DNA of 64,000 nucleotides from Erwinia rhapontici. Lineage in GTDB: Bacteria > Pseudomonadota > Gammaproteobacteria > Enterobacterales > Enterobacteriaceae. Both the position numbers and the translations under genes were made by a program. Where the stretch lies: contig NZ_VRKO01000016.1 in NCBI RefSeq assembly GCF_012271765.1, forward strand, positions 857,666 to 921,665, given 5' to 3'. The notes below the pieces were generated by a model. The model saw only the letters and a list, made by a program, of their open reading frames with translations, did not search any database and had not been told where the DNA came from. This document shows positions 8,420 to 18,819 of the stretch, piece after piece. The number at the start of each line of letters is the position of its first letter. The stretch's first letter is position 1.

Positions 8420-8444
8420 GGGCCGATCGCAACACGATCGGCCC
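8420..8444 (+). terminator. Terminator after pepB
   Basis: GGGCCGATCG (8420-8429) pairs perfectly with CGATCGGCCC (8435-8444) around CAACA, just after the pepB stop. A second, weaker palindrome of the dispersed GTAGGG-type family (8447-8478) follows before sseB. Confidence 0.6.
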
Positions 8445-8499
8445 TTGTAGGGACGGACCCTTTTTCCGGTCCACCCGCAGTCTTGTCTGGAACACATTC

Positions 8500-9279
8500 A
8501 TGAACGATCTTAACCCGCGGCTGGAAGAGGTGCTGAAACTGGCAGCAGTAGAGCCGGCGCACCGTCCGGAGTTTTTTGCCCTGCTGATGGATGCCAGCGT
8601 TGTGGTCCCCGGCGAAAGCGCCCAGCCTGAGCAGGCGATCGATGCCAGCACTCCAGTTGATTTACAGCACTGGGAAAAAGAAGACGGCACCAGCATTATT
8701 CCGTTCTTCACCTCAGCGGAAGCACTGCAACAGGCCGTGAGTGGCGAGCAGGCTTATCTGGTGATGCCGGTGCGCACTTTGTTCGAAATGACTCTGGGCG
8801 AAGCCCTGTTTCTGAACCCCAAATTGCCTAACGGCAAAGAGTTTTCTCCGCGTGAAATTGCCCACCTGTTAGATGAGGGCAGCAGTGCTCTCAGCCAGCA
8901 GACGGTGCTGGAAGGCGGAACCTCGCTGTTGCTGTCGGAAATTGCTGAGCCTCCGGCACAGATGATCGATTCGCTGACCCAGCTTTTTGCCAAGTATAAA
9001 ACCGTGCGCCGCGCCTACGTGGCGGAGATCAAAGAACATGCTGACCAGCCCGCTAATCTGCTGATTGGCATTGAAGGCGATGGCGATCTTGAAGCAGTGA
9101 TTCAGGCGGCCGGCAGTGTGGCAACGGATACGCTGCTGGACGATAGCCCAATTGATATTTGCCAGGTCGTGGAAGGGGAGAAAGGTATCAGCCACTTCTT
9201 TATTGCCCATATCACGCCATTCTATGAACGGCGTTGGGGAAGTTTCCTGCGAGATTTCAAAGTCAAAAACATCGATTAA
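8500..9279 (+). CDS. sseB: SseB family protein
   Basis: The 259-residue protein is the enterobacterial SseB, named because extra copies raise serine sensitivity in E. coli; the biochemical function is unknown and it is not the Salmonella type III translocon protein of the same name. The N-terminal SseB domain (residues about 8-125) is followed by the SseB C-terminal domain (about 140-255, with a conserved FFERRWG-like end, here FYERRWGSFLRDF). No signal peptide or membrane segment is seen. It lies between pepB and convergent sseA, as in E. coli. Confidence 0.92.
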   Translation: MNDLNPRLEEVLKLAAVEPAHRPEFFALLMDASVVVPGESAQPEQAIDASTPVDLQHWEKEDGTSIIPFFTSAEALQQAVSGEQAYLVMPVRTLFEMTLGEALFLNPKLPNGKEFSPREIAHLLDEGSSALSQQTVLEGGTSLLLSEIAEPPAQMIDSLTQLFAKYKTVRRAYVAEIKEHADQPANLLIGIEGDGDLEAVIQAAGSVATDTLLDDSPIDICQVVEGEKGISHFFIAHITPFYERRWGSFLRDFKVKNID

Positions 9280-9294
9280 CGATCGTTTGCTGCA

Positions 9295-9364
9295 TGGGAC
9301 GACCCTTTTTTAGTCGTCCCACGGGCGATCCCCGTTGCTGCTGGCGGATCGAAGACGATCCGCC
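9295..9364. repeat. Two REP-like hairpins between sseB and sseA
   Basis: The first hairpin pairs TGGGACGAC (9295-9303) with GTCGTCCCA (9313-9321) around a T-rich loop. The second pairs GGCGGATCG (9343-9351) with CGATCCGCC (9356-9364) around AAGA. Both lie between the convergent stops and could terminate transcription from both sides. Confidence 0.6.
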
Positions 9365-9365
9365 G

Positions 9366-10220
9366 CTACAGTGAATCGTTAACGATCGGCAGGTCGTTAC
9401 GGGCTCCCCATTCGCCCCAGGAACCGTCGTATAACGCGACGTTTTTCACGCCGAGGCTGGTTAACGCCAGAATCACCACCACCGCGGTGACGCCAGAACC
9501 ACAGCTGGCAATCACAGGCTGCGACAAATCCACACCCTGCTGACTGAATATTGCCTGTAATTCCGCAGAGGGTTTCAAACGCCCTTCGGTGACCAGCGAG
9601 TTCCAGGGAACGTTCAGGCTGCCTGGAATGCGTCCACGGCGCAGTCCAGGACGCGGTTCATCCACTTCTCCGTGAAAACGGTTAGCAGCACGGGCATCAA
9701 TAATCTGCGCGCCACCTTCATGACTAACCAGCAGGACATCAGTGACGCGTTTGACTTCGCCTTCACCCTGTTCGGCCTCGAACTCGCCTTCCGCGATGTC
9801 CAGGGCACCACTTTCCAGCGGCAGTTGCGCCTGTTTCCAGCCCGCCAGCCCGCCAGCCAGAATGGAAATTTGCTTCACACCAAAGTGACGCAGCATCCAC
9901 CAGGCGCGGGGAGCCGAGAACAGATTGCCCTCATCGTAGATAACCAGATGTTTGTCATCGCTGATCCCCAGTTCACGCATTGCCACTGCGAACGTTTCCG
10001 CTCGCGGCAACATATGCGGGTAAGCACTGGTATGGTCCGACAGGGCCTCAATATCGAAGAAGGGCGCATTTGGCAGATGCTCTGCCAGATACTCTTCCTG
10101 GATGTTGCGGGTTTTCTCCTGCCCTGGCGGCAGCATACGTGCGTCCAGAACCTGGATGTTGTCATTGGTCAGATGCTCTGCCAGCCAGTCAGCAGAAACA
10201 AAAAGAGAGGGAGTCGTCAT
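9366..10220 (-). CDS. sseA: 3-mercaptopyruvate sulfurtransferase
   Basis: A two-rhodanese-domain sulfurtransferase of 284 residues (E. coli 281) that moves sulfur from 3-mercaptopyruvate to a thiol acceptor or cyanide. The C-terminal domain holds the catalytic cysteine at about residue 240 in the six-residue loop CGSGVT, the pattern of mercaptopyruvate rather than thiosulfate enzymes. The N-terminal domain is the usual inactive copy. I start it at 10220 (MTTPSLF) because TGAGG stands seven bases upstream and this matches E. coli; a longer frame to 10292 has no support. It is convergent with sseB and divergent from the large macroglobulin gene. Confidence 0.95.
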   Translation of the reverse strand: MTTPSLFVSADWLAEHLTNDNIQVLDARMLPPGQEKTRNIQEEYLAEHLPNAPFFDIEALSDHTSAYPHMLPRAETFAVAMRELGISDDKHLVIYDEGNLFSAPRAWWMLRHFGVKQISILAGGLAGWKQAQLPLESGALDIAEGEFEAEQGEGEVKRVTDVLLVSHEGGAQIIDARAANRFHGEVDEPRPGLRRGRIPGSLNVPWNSLVTEGRLKPSAELQAIFSQQGVDLSQPVIASCGSGVTAVVVILALTSLGVKNVALYDGSWGEWGARNDLPIVNDSL

Positions 10221-10402
10221 CGCGGCCTCATTGTCAGTAACGTTTAGCTGAGTGTCAGCGATTTTGTTAGCTATCACAAGGCGAAATGACACTATTCAGA
10301 GCCACCTCTGGATTCCTGCAAATTGTTTGCATTCGCAGATAGAAATTGCGCAGATAAACTATTACTCTTTGACCAATTTTGTAACAGGGAAGGTTCTATC
10401 TG

Positions 10403-13400
10403 ATGGATGTGCTCAAATTTCTCCTGCGCTTACCGTTCACCGTGCTGAAAGCACTGTGCTGGCTGCTCTCGCGCCTTTTTCGCGTGCTGGGACTGTTGCT
10501 GCGCCCGCTGCTGGGTGAGATCAACTGGCGCGGCCCAGGCTGGGTTTCACCCCTTAAAGCAGGCTTCGCCCGGCTTGAGCAGGGGATTGACCGACATCCG
10601 AAGACCATTGCCCTGAGTGTGCTGCTGCTGGCGGCTGCAGGTGTTGCCAGCGTGTATGGCTGGCAGTGGTGGCAGAACCGACCTAAACCGATTGACGTTG
10701 CCCCGCTGGCCATCCAGAACAGCAGGGTAGAGGTCGTCAACCCGGAAGGGATTGACTACACCGCCGCAAAACCTGCCGTGCAGGTGCTCACCCTGAGGTT
10801 CAATCAGTCGGTTGCCCCGGTCACGCTGGTCGGAAAAAAGGTCAGCGCAGGGATTAGCCTGAAGCCCGCCTTAGCCGGGGAATGGCAGTGGCAGAATGCC
10901 TGGACGCTGATTTTCACCCCGCAGCAGCCGCTGCCAATGGGGGCGAGCTATGAGGCGACTCTTGAGCCTGACACTTTGCTGGCCCCGCAAATCCGTATTG
11001 AACAGACGCGCCACCGCTTCATTGTGCCTGCTTTTGACTATCAAATTGGCAGCAGCGAGTACTATCAGGACCCGCAGGACAGCAGCCAGCACAGCGCTAT
11101 TTTCAATATCAAATTCAACGCGCCGGCCGATGTGCAGAGCGTGGAAAAACAGTTGTCGCTCGGCCTGAGCGCCGCGCAGGGGCAGCCAGAACAGCCGCTT
11201 AAGTTCAGCGTAACCTGGGATGAAAAGAAACTGAATGCCTGGGTGCGTTCCACTGCGCTACAGCCAATGGATCACGGCGGAGCTGTGCATTTGCAGGTGA
11301 GCAGCGGGGTGAAATCCTCACGTCCTGGCAATCCGGTGACGCGTAAAAGTGATGGATGGGTGACGGTCCCGAATCTTTACAGCCTTAGCCTGAGTGATGT
11401 CAGTGCGGAAGTGGTCGATAAACCCGGCAGCCAGGGCGAACGCGCACTGATTGTTGGCTTTAGCGATGCCGTACGTGACAACGATGTTCGCAAAGGGGTG
11501 AAAGCCTGGCTGTTGCCACAGAAGGACCCACGTCGTCCGGCCAGTGAGCAAACAGAAGAGGAATTCATTCCCTGGGATGTGAGCAATATCGATCAGAGCG
11601 TGATTAACCGCTCTCCGGTCGTGTCGCTCAGCCTGAACGAAGCAGAAGAAACCTGGCAACCGCAGTTCAGCTTCAAATTTGATGCCCCGGCAAAACGTTA
11701 TTTGCTGGTGTCGGTGGATGCTGCGATGACGTCCAATGGTGGCTACAAAATGCCGGAAAAACAGTGGCGCGTGGTTCAGGTGCCAGACTATCCGAAGCTG
11801 CTGCAGTTTGCCGCTCAGGGGGCGCTACTGTCAGTTAACGGCGATAAACGCATTAGCGTGGCCGCACGTAACGTGCCGGGGCTGCGCGTGGACATCAAAC
11901 GTGTTATTCCCAGCCAGTTGCAGCATATCGTCTCATTTAAAAGCCGCCAGTTCGCTTCGGCTGATTTCAATCGCCTGAACGACGAATACTTCACCGAGCG
12001 CTTTCGTTATCAGACGCCGGTGAATAATGATAAACCCGGTGAGGTCAGCTATCAGGGCATCGACCTGTCGCGCTATCTCTCAACCCGTCCCGATTCCCAT
12101 CGCGGCATCTTCCTGCTGACCCTGTCTGAATGGTCTCCACAGCAGAAAGAGGCCCAGCCTCAGGAAGAGGAGTATCAGGAAGAGGAATCGCAGCAGGCGA
12201 TCACCGGGGATTCACGCTTTGTGGTGGTGACCGATCTGGGCATCATTGCCAAACGTTCGCAGGATAAAACGCGTGACCTGTTTGTGCAGTCGATCAGCGG
12301 CGGTCAGCCAGTGGCGGGTGCGCAGGTCTCGGTCGTGGCGAAGAACGGTGAAAAACTGCTGACCCGTCAGACGGGCAGCGATGGTCACGTCAGTTTCCCG
12401 TCGTTGGAGGTGTATACCAACGAACGTGAACCGGTGATGTTCCTGGTGGAAAAAGAGGGGGATGTCTCCTTCCTGCCGACCGGCCGTGACAACGATCGTG
12501 GCCTCGATTTCTCCCGTTTTGATGTGTATGGCGAAACCACACCGGACGATACCCGCACTCTCGGAAGCTATCTGTTCTCTGATCGTGGTGTCTATCGCCC
12601 GGGCGATACCTTCCATATTGGTCTGATCACCCGCGCCGCCGACTGGTCCGTGCCGGTAGGCGGCATACCGGTTCGCGCTGAAATTCGCGACCCACGCGAT
12701 AAACTGATGCGTACCGTTCCGTTGACCCTCAGCGCCAGCGGATTTAACGAACTGAGTTTTACCACGGAAGAAAGCTCGCCTACGGGCGAATGGAATATCT
12801 ATCTCTATCTGCCGGGTAAAGACGACGACTCAACACGCCTGCTCGGCAGCACGGCGGTTAACGTCAAAGAGTTCGAACCGGATCAGCTCAAGGTCAAGCT
12901 GACCCTGACCCCCGACCATCAGCAAGGCTGGGTCAAGCCGGATGCACTGAAAGCCAATATTGATGTCCAGAACCTGTTCGGCACCCCGGCACAGGGGCGC
13001 CGTGTGGCGTCCAAAATGACGCTGCGTCCCGTCTACCCGGCGTTCGATCGCTATGCAGATTACGCCTTCTATGAAGCGCGTTCGGCCAGTGACGGTTATG
13101 AAACTGAACTGGAAGACAGCACCACGGATGATAACGGTGCGGCAGCGATTAAACTGGATCTGAGCGGTTTCGGTGAGTCGACCTATCAGCTGCAATTACT
13201 GTCGGAAGCCTTTGTCGCTGGCGGCGGTCGTTCAGTGGCAGCTACCGCCCGTACGCTGGTCTCTCCGTATGATTATCTGATTGGTGTGAAAGCCGATGGA
13301 GAGTTGGGTTACATTCATCAAAATGCCCAGCGCAACGTGAATCTGATCGCGATTAATCCGTCGCTGGATACCATTGCGCTTAACGGCCTGACGCTGCGCC

Positions 13401-16357
13401 TGTTAGAGCAAAAATATCTGTCGGTGCTGACGCGTCAGGAGTCCGGTGTCTATAAATATCAATCCAGGCTGAAAGAGATCCCGGTTTCCGATGCTGCATT
13501 TGACTTGCCTGCCAGCGGTCACTCGATGGCACTGGCGACCAATAAGCCCGGTGATTTCGTGCTGGTGGTAGAAAATGCCAAAGGTGAGGTGCTGAACCGC
13601 ATCGCTTATAGCGTGGCGGGTGAAGCCAACCTGACCCGTTCGCTCGATCGTAATGCCGAACTGAAACTAAAGCTAAACAGCGACAAGTATCAGCCGGGCA
13701 GTGAAATTGAAGTGGCGATCAACGCACCCTATACCGGCAGCGGCCTGATCACCATTGAAAAAGATCGTGTCTACAGCTGGCAGTGGTTCCACACCACCAC
13801 CACTAACTCGGTACAGAAGATCCGCATTCCGGCAGAGCTTGAGGGCAATGCCTATATTAACGTGCAGTTCGTCCGTGATATTAACTCGGATGAGATCTTC
13901 ATGAGCCCGCTCAGCTATGGTGTGATGCCGTTTAAAATCAGTAATGAAGCGCGGAAAAACACCCTGAAACTCGATGTGCCAGAGGTGATTAAGCCAGGTG
14001 AAGATCTCACCATTAACGTCACCACGGATGCCCCGCAGCAGGTGGCCGTTTTTGCCGTAGATGAAGGGATCTTGCAGGTGGCGCGTTATCGTCTGACCGA
14101 TCCCCTGGATTACTTCTTCCGTAAGCGTGAACTGAACGTTGAGAGCTCGCAGATTCTTGATCTGATCCTGCCAGAGTTCAGCAAGCTGATGTCGCTGACT
14201 TCAGCCCCAGGCGGTGATGGCGGTGAAGGCCTCGATCTACACCTCAACCCGTTCAAACGTAAACGGGACAAGCCGGTGGCGTACTGGTCGGGGATCACCG
14301 AAGTGAACGGCCACGCACAGTTTACTTATCCGGTGCCGGACTATTTCAACGGTAAAATTCGGGTGATGGCGATTTCGGTCACGCCAGAAAAAATAGGTAA
14401 AGCGCAAACCGGCACCACCGTGCGTGACAACTTTATTCTGACGCCGAACGTCCCCTCAATGGTCGCTCCGGGGGATGAATTTGACGTCAGCGTGGGCGTG
14501 AGTAATAACCTGGAAGGCCTGGGTGATGGCAAACTGCCGGTGGCAATCAAGGTGACGCCTCCGCCGCAGCTGGAAGTGGTCGGGCAGCCGGAACAGTCGC
14601 TTGAACTGGCGGCTAAGCATGAGGGTGTGGTCAACTTCCGTCTGCGTGCTAAATCTGAATTGGGTGATGCGCCACTGGTCTTTAGTGCGCAATACAGTGA
14701 TAAAACCAGCCGCCGGACGATCAGTACATCGGTACGCCCGGCAATGCCGTTCCGAATCCAGACGGTGATGGGACGGATGAATGGGAATCAGCAGCAGGTG
14801 GATAATTTACGCCAGATGTTCGGTGCTTATGCACAGCGTCAGGCTGCGGTCTCGAACTCACCGCTGGTGTTAACCAGCGGGCTGGCAAGTTATCTGGCGG
14901 ACTACCCGTACTACTGCTCTGAACAGATTGTCAGCCAGTCGATCCCGCTGTTGCTGCAGAGTGAACACCCGGAACTGCGTGGCAATCTGGATGCGGATAA
15001 AGTGCGTCAGCAGCTGAAAGGCATTCTCGACGTGTTGCGTTCACGCCAGAACGCTGACGGTGCTGTCGGGCTGTGGATGGCGTCACCACAGGCCGATCCG
15101 TTTATCACACCGTATGTGGTGCAGTACCTGCTGGAGGCGAAAGCCGCCGGTTATCCGCTGCCTGCCGGTATGCTGGACGATGCCAATGTTGCACTGCGCG
15201 CACTGGCGGCCAACGGTTATGAAGACCTCTACCACCTTCGCCTGCGCGCCTGGGCCGTTTATCTGCTTACGCGGCAGGGCGAAATCACCACGAATGCGCT
15301 GGCCTCAGTGCAGGAGACACTGAAAAAACGCTACCCGGACAGCTGGCAAACCGATCTCAGTGCGCTGTATCTCGCTTCCTCATGGCGCTTACTCAAGGCC
15401 GATGATGAAGCTGAACGGTTGCTGGCGCCGGGTTGGAAGGCGCTGGACAAGGCCTATAACAAAAGCTGGTGGACGCAAAACTACTACGATCCGCTGGTGC
15501 AGGATGCGACCCGGTTGTACCTGATTACCCGTCACTTCCCGGAAAAAGTATCGGCTATCCCGCCACAACTGCTGGAAAATATGGTGCAGGCACTGAGGGA
15601 AGAGCGTTACACGACCTTCTCCGCGGCGATGAGCATTCTGGCGCTGGAAAGTTACTCAGAACAGGTGGCACAACAAAACGATCCGCAGGCGCTGACGATT
15701 AACCAACTGGGGCGTGACAATAAAGTTCCTCAGCTGATTTCTGCGCTAAAGGGGCGGTTTGCACAGGGTAACTTCAGTGGGGATGCGGCTTCTGTTCAGT
15801 TCCGCAATGCAGGAAACGCACCCGCCTGGTATGTGGTCACACAGGCCGGTTATGACCTGGCTGCACCAGAGAAAGCGATCAGCCGTGGGCTGGAAATCAG
15901 CCGCGATTACACCGATGCCGCAGGTAAAACGGTCGACAAGGTCTCACTCGGTCAGACCATTAACGTGCATCTGAAAATCCGTGCGAATTCAAAAGCAGCG
16001 CTGAGTAATCTGGCGATAGTTGACCTGTTGCCGGGTGGATTTGAAGTGGTCCAGCAAACGCCTCCACCGCCAGAGACGGATGATGAGGAACAGCAGGATG
16101 CATCTTCTGCAGGCTGGCAGTCGCCGCTGGCGGCAAGCGGATCAACCTGGGCACCTGACTTCAGCGATATTCGTGAAGATCGTGTGATCATCTATGGCAG
16201 TGCCACCACGGAACTGCAGGAGTTTGTTTACCAAATCAAAGCCACCAACACCGGAAGTTTTGTCATTCCTCCGGCGTACGGTGAAGCGATGTATGACCGT
16301 GAAATTCAGGCGATGTCAGCCAGCGCAGGCAAGATTGATGTGGTACCGGCTGAATAG
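10403..16357 (+). CDS. yfhM: Membrane-anchored alpha-2-macroglobulin (YfhM-like)
   Basis: A 1984-residue bacterial alpha-2-macroglobulin, thought to trap proteases in the periplasm by a thioester-linked bait mechanism and thus guard the cell when the envelope is breached. The thioester motif is Y-C-S-E-Q with C1505 and Q1508 (CLEQ in E. coli). MG-like beta domains fill residues 100-1450, followed by the thioester helical domain and a C-terminal receptor-like domain. Unlike E. coli YfhM (about 1653 residues, a lipoprotein) it is longer and has no lipobox; instead hydrophobic stretches near residues 4-38 and 66-87 should anchor it in the inner membrane. pbpC follows after 24 bases, the usual partner that would repair damaged peptidoglycan. 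Confidence 0.93.
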   Translation: MDVLKFLLRLPFTVLKALCWLLSRLFRVLGLLLRPLLGEINWRGPGWVSPLKAGFARLEQGIDRHPKTIALSVLLLAAAGVASVYGWQWWQNRPKPIDVAPLAIQNSRVEVVNPEGIDYTAAKPAVQVLTLRFNQSVAPVTLVGKKVSAGISLKPALAGEWQWQNAWTLIFTPQQPLPMGASYEATLEPDTLLAPQIRIEQTRHRFIVPAFDYQIGSSEYYQDPQDSSQHSAIFNIKFNAPADVQSVEKQLSLGLSAAQGQPEQPLKFSVTWDEKKLNAWVRSTALQPMDHGGAVHLQVSSGVKSSRPGNPVTRKSDGWVTVPNLYSLSLSDVSAEVVDKPGSQGERALIVGFSDAVRDNDVRKGVKAWLLPQKDPRRPASEQTEEEFIPWDVSNIDQSVINRSPVVSLSLNEAEETWQPQFSFKFDAPAKRYLLVSVDAAMTSNGGYKMPEKQWRVVQVPDYPKLLQFAAQGALLSVNGDKRISVAARNVPGLRVDIKRVIPSQLQHIVSFKSRQFASADFNRLNDEYFTERFRYQTPVNNDKPGEVSYQGIDLSRYLSTRPDSHRGIFLLTLSEWSPQQKEAQPQEEEYQEEESQQAITGDSRFVVVTDLGIIAKRSQDKTRDLFVQSISGGQPVAGAQVSVVAKNGEKLLTRQTGSDGHVSFPSLEVYTNEREPVMFLVEKEGDVSFLPTGRDNDRGLDFSRFDVYGETTPDDTRTLGSYLFSDRGVYRPGDTFHIGLITRAADWSVPVGGIPVRAEIRDPRDKLMRTVPLTLSASGFNELSFTTEESSPTGEWNIYLYLPGKDDDSTRLLGSTAVNVKEFEPDQLKVKLTLTPDHQQGWVKPDALKANIDVQNLFGTPAQGRRVASKMTLRPVYPAFDRYADYAFYEARSASDGYETELEDSTTDDNGAAAIKLDLSGFGESTYQLQLLSEAFVAGGGRSVAATARTLVSPYDYLIGVKADGELGYIHQNAQRNVNLIAINPSLDTIALNGLTLRLLEQKYLSVLTRQESGVYKYQSRLKEIPVSDAAFDLPASGHSMALATNKPGDFVLVVENAKGEVLNRIAYSVAGEANLTRSLDRNAELKLKLNSDKYQPGSEIEVAINAPYTGSGLITIEKDRVYSWQWFHTTTTNSVQKIRIPAELEGNAYINVQFVRDINSDEIFMSPLSYGVMPFKISNEARKNTLKLDVPEVIKPGEDLTINVTTDAPQQVAVFAVDEGILQVARYRLTDPLDYFFRKRELNVESSQILDLILPEFSKLMSLTSAPGGDGGEGLDLHLNPFKRKRDKPVAYWSGITEVNGHAQFTYPVPDYFNGKIRVMAISVTPEKIGKAQTGTTVRDNFILTPNVPSMVAPGDEFDVSVGVSNNLEGLGDGKLPVAIKVTPPPQLEVVGQPEQSLELAAKHEGVVNFRLRAKSELGDAPLVFSAQYSDKTSRRTISTSVRPAMPFRIQTVMGRMNGNQQQVDNLRQMFGAYAQRQAAVSNSPLVLTSGLASYLADYPYYCSEQIVSQSIPLLLQSEHPELRGNLDADKVRQQLKGILDVLRSRQNADGAVGLWMASPQADPFITPYVVQYLLEAKAAGYPLPAGMLDDANVALRALAANGYEDLYHLRLRAWAVYLLTRQGEITTNALASVQETLKKRYPDSWQTDLSALYLASSWRLLKADDEAERLLAPGWKALDKAYNKSWWTQNYYDPLVQDATRLYLITRHFPEKVSAIPPQLLENMVQALREERYTTFSAAMSILALESYSEQVAQQNDPQALTINQLGRDNKVPQLISALKGRFAQGNFSGDAASVQFRNAGNAPAWYVVTQAGYDLAAPEKAISRGLEISRDYTDAAGKTVDKVSLGQTINVHLKIRANSKAALSNLAIVDLLPGGFEVVQQTPPPPETDDEEQQDASSAGWQSPLAASGSTWAPDFSDIREDRVIIYGSATTELQEFVYQIKATNTGSFVIPPAYGEAMYDREIQAMSASAGKIDVVPAE

Positions 16358-16381
16358 CCGGGCTTCGGGTAGCATGAACAC

Positions 16382-18697
16382 ATGAAACGTCTGTTGCAAA
16401 ATCTGGCAGTGGCGCTGGGATTACTGGCGCTGCTGGTGACAGGCTTTCGTTTGTGGCCACATCCGCCGTTATCACAAGGTGTCCCGCTGTCCACGGCATG
16501 GTATGACCGTCATGGCACATTGCTACGGCTGTCGCTGGCCAGCGACGATCGCTATCGTCAGTGGACGCCTCTGGAGGCGATTTCGCCGTTGGCGGTGGAC
16601 GGACTGTTGCTGCATGAAGATCGCTGGTTCTGGTACAACCCCGGCGTAAACCCGCTAAGCCTGGCGCGGGGCTTCTGGCGCAGCTATGTGCTGGGCGGCA
16701 ATAAGCAGGGCGGATCGACCATCACCATGCAACTGGCGCGCATGGTGTGGCAACTGAATACCCGATCGCCAAAAGGCAAGATAGTTCAGGTGTTGCGCGC
16801 CCTTCAGCTTGAACTCAGTTACTCCAAACACGATATCCTGGAAGCCTATCTGAATTACGCTCCGTATGGGCGTAACATCGAAAGTATTGGTGCAGCCAGC
16901 CTGATCTACTTTGCCAAACCCCCTGCACAGTTGACGCTGGCAGAGGCGTTGACGCTGGCGGTACTGCCTCAGTCACCCAGTTTGCGTATTAATCCTCGCA
17001 GTGATGAAGTCAGCCCGCCGCTGATGCAGGCGCGCAACCGCTTGTTCCTGCGCTGGCAGCAGCATTATCCCACCGACCACAGCCAGCAAGCGCTGTTTCA
17101 GCTGCCGTTAGCCCTGCGTCAGCCGCAGGATTTGCCTTTTATCGCACCGCACTTCATTGAACAGTTGCAGATCGGAGAGCGTCAACCCCGTGTGGACACC
17201 ACGCTGGATGCCAGTCTGCAACGGCTGGTTGAAAGACAGGTCAACGCGTTTATTCGTCGTAATCAGAGCCGGGGGATTCATAATACCGCCGTGCTGCTGG
17301 TGGACAGCCGCGATATGGGAGTACGTGCTATGGTCGGCTCGGCCGACTATTACAACCGCCAGATTCAGGGGCAGGTGAATGGCACAAACGCTAAACGTTC
17401 CCCGGGTTCCGCGTTGAAGCCCTTTATTTATGCACTGGGGATGGAGCAGGGCGTGCTGCATCCGATGACCGTTCTGAAAGATGTGCCTTACTCCTTCGGC
17501 AGCTATGCGCCCGAGAACTTTGACCGCCGCTTCCTCGGGCCGGTGACTGCGACCGACGCCCTCAATTTCAGCCGAAATATTCCGGCGGTGACCATTGCTT
17601 CACGGCTGCGCCAGCCGGGTTTCTATCAGTTTTTACAGTTGGCGGGTATCAGTAATCTTGCCAGCGAAAAACATTATGGACTGTCGCTGGTGCTGGGGGG
17701 GGGAGAGGTGACTGCCCAGGAACTGGCGAAACTCTATGCGATGCTGGCTAACCGGGGCGAAGTTCGCGCGCTGCGGCTGCGTCAGCAGGACCCTCAGTCG
17801 CCGGCATTTCGCCTGCTGAGTGAAGAGGCCAGTTTTATGACGCTGGATATTCTGCGTCAGCACCGCCGCCCTGGCGATACATTAGCGCAGCGCCCGTCAT
17901 CGCTTCCTGTTTACTGGAAAACCGGCACCTCCTGGGGCTTTCGCGACGCATGGAGCGTCGGTATTTTTGGTCCTTATGTGCTGGTGGTGTGGCAGGGGAA
18001 CTTTAACGGGCAGGGCAATAACGCGTTTGTCGGCGTTGAGGCTGCCGCACCGTTGTTTTTCAATATTATCGACAGTGTGATTGCCAGCTATCCGGGACTG
18101 AGTGAGCCTAAGCATCGCTTCCCGGTGCATCTGAAACGTGTGGAAATCTGCCTGCCGAGTGGCGATCTGCCCACGCAGTGGTGCCAGCAGCGCGGCAAAA
18201 GCTGGTTTATTCCGGGTAAATCCCCGATTAAAGTGGATACGGTTTACCGCCCCTTACGTATTGATAATCAGAGTGGGCAACCCGTCTGTGCCCCCTGGGA
18301 TACAGAGACCAGCCATATTGAAGTGTTTGAGTTCTGGCCCTCCGATCTTGCCAACGTCTTTATGCAAGCCGGGTTGCCCAAGCGCCAGCCGCCAGCGGTT
18401 ACCTGCCAGCAGGGCGCAGTGGGAGGAGATGCACCACGCATAACGTCGCCGTTGAAGAACACCACTTACCAGCTGCGTCAGTCGCAGAAAGGGCGGGACA
18501 ATATCAGTTTCAGCGCGGTGACCGATGCGGACAGTGCCACTGTTTACTGGTTTGTTGATGATGTTTATCTTGGTAGCAGTGCCAGTAAAACGCCCCTCGA
18601 CTGGCGGCCCTCCCGCCCGGGGAAATATCGTATTCGTGCGGTAGACGACCGTGGCCGTGCCGACAGTCGTCTGATTAATGTGGCGTTGATCAACTAA
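16382..18697 (+). CDS. pbpC: Penicillin-binding protein 1C
   Basis: A bifunctional class A penicillin-binding protein of 771 residues (E. coli 770). After a signal anchor (about residues 7-24) comes the GT51 glycosyltransferase with LHEDRWFWYNPGVNP carrying the catalytic glutamate and GGSTITMQLARM. The transpeptidase domain has S343-x-x-K346 in SPGSALKP, an SRN-type motif (FSRNIPA) and KTGTS. A C-terminal BiPBP_C domain of about 90 residues ends the protein. It polymerises and may crosslink glycan in the periplasm, although E. coli PBP1c has little proven transpeptidase activity. The 24-base gap to yfhM indicates one operon. Confidence 0.96.
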   Translation: MKRLLQNLAVALGLLALLVTGFRLWPHPPLSQGVPLSTAWYDRHGTLLRLSLASDDRYRQWTPLEAISPLAVDGLLLHEDRWFWYNPGVNPLSLARGFWRSYVLGGNKQGGSTITMQLARMVWQLNTRSPKGKIVQVLRALQLELSYSKHDILEAYLNYAPYGRNIESIGAASLIYFAKPPAQLTLAEALTLAVLPQSPSLRINPRSDEVSPPLMQARNRLFLRWQQHYPTDHSQQALFQLPLALRQPQDLPFIAPHFIEQLQIGERQPRVDTTLDASLQRLVERQVNAFIRRNQSRGIHNTAVLLVDSRDMGVRAMVGSADYYNRQIQGQVNGTNAKRSPGSALKPFIYALGMEQGVLHPMTVLKDVPYSFGSYAPENFDRRFLGPVTATDALNFSRNIPAVTIASRLRQPGFYQFLQLAGISNLASEKHYGLSLVLGGGEVTAQELAKLYAMLANRGEVRALRLRQQDPQSPAFRLLSEEASFMTLDILRQHRRPGDTLAQRPSSLPVYWKTGTSWGFRDAWSVGIFGPYVLVVWQGNFNGQGNNAFVGVEAAAPLFFNIIDSVIASYPGLSEPKHRFPVHLKRVEICLPSGDLPTQWCQQRGKSWFIPGKSPIKVDTVYRPLRIDNQSGQPVCAPWDTETSHIEVFEFWPSDLANVFMQAGLPKRQPPAVTCQQGAVGGDAPRITSPLKNTTYQLRQSQKGRDNISFSAVTDADSATVYWFVDDVYLGSSASKTPLDWRPSRPGKYRIRAVDDRGRADSRLINVALIN

Positions 18698-18819
18698 TTT
18701 CAGACGGATCCCCAGGCGCTTTTCTGGTCATCAATCCACGGGCTGCGTAAAATAGCCGCAGGTGGGGAAAAAATGTCGCGATGAGGATCGGGTTTTTCAT
18801 TAAATTATTGAATCTCCGA

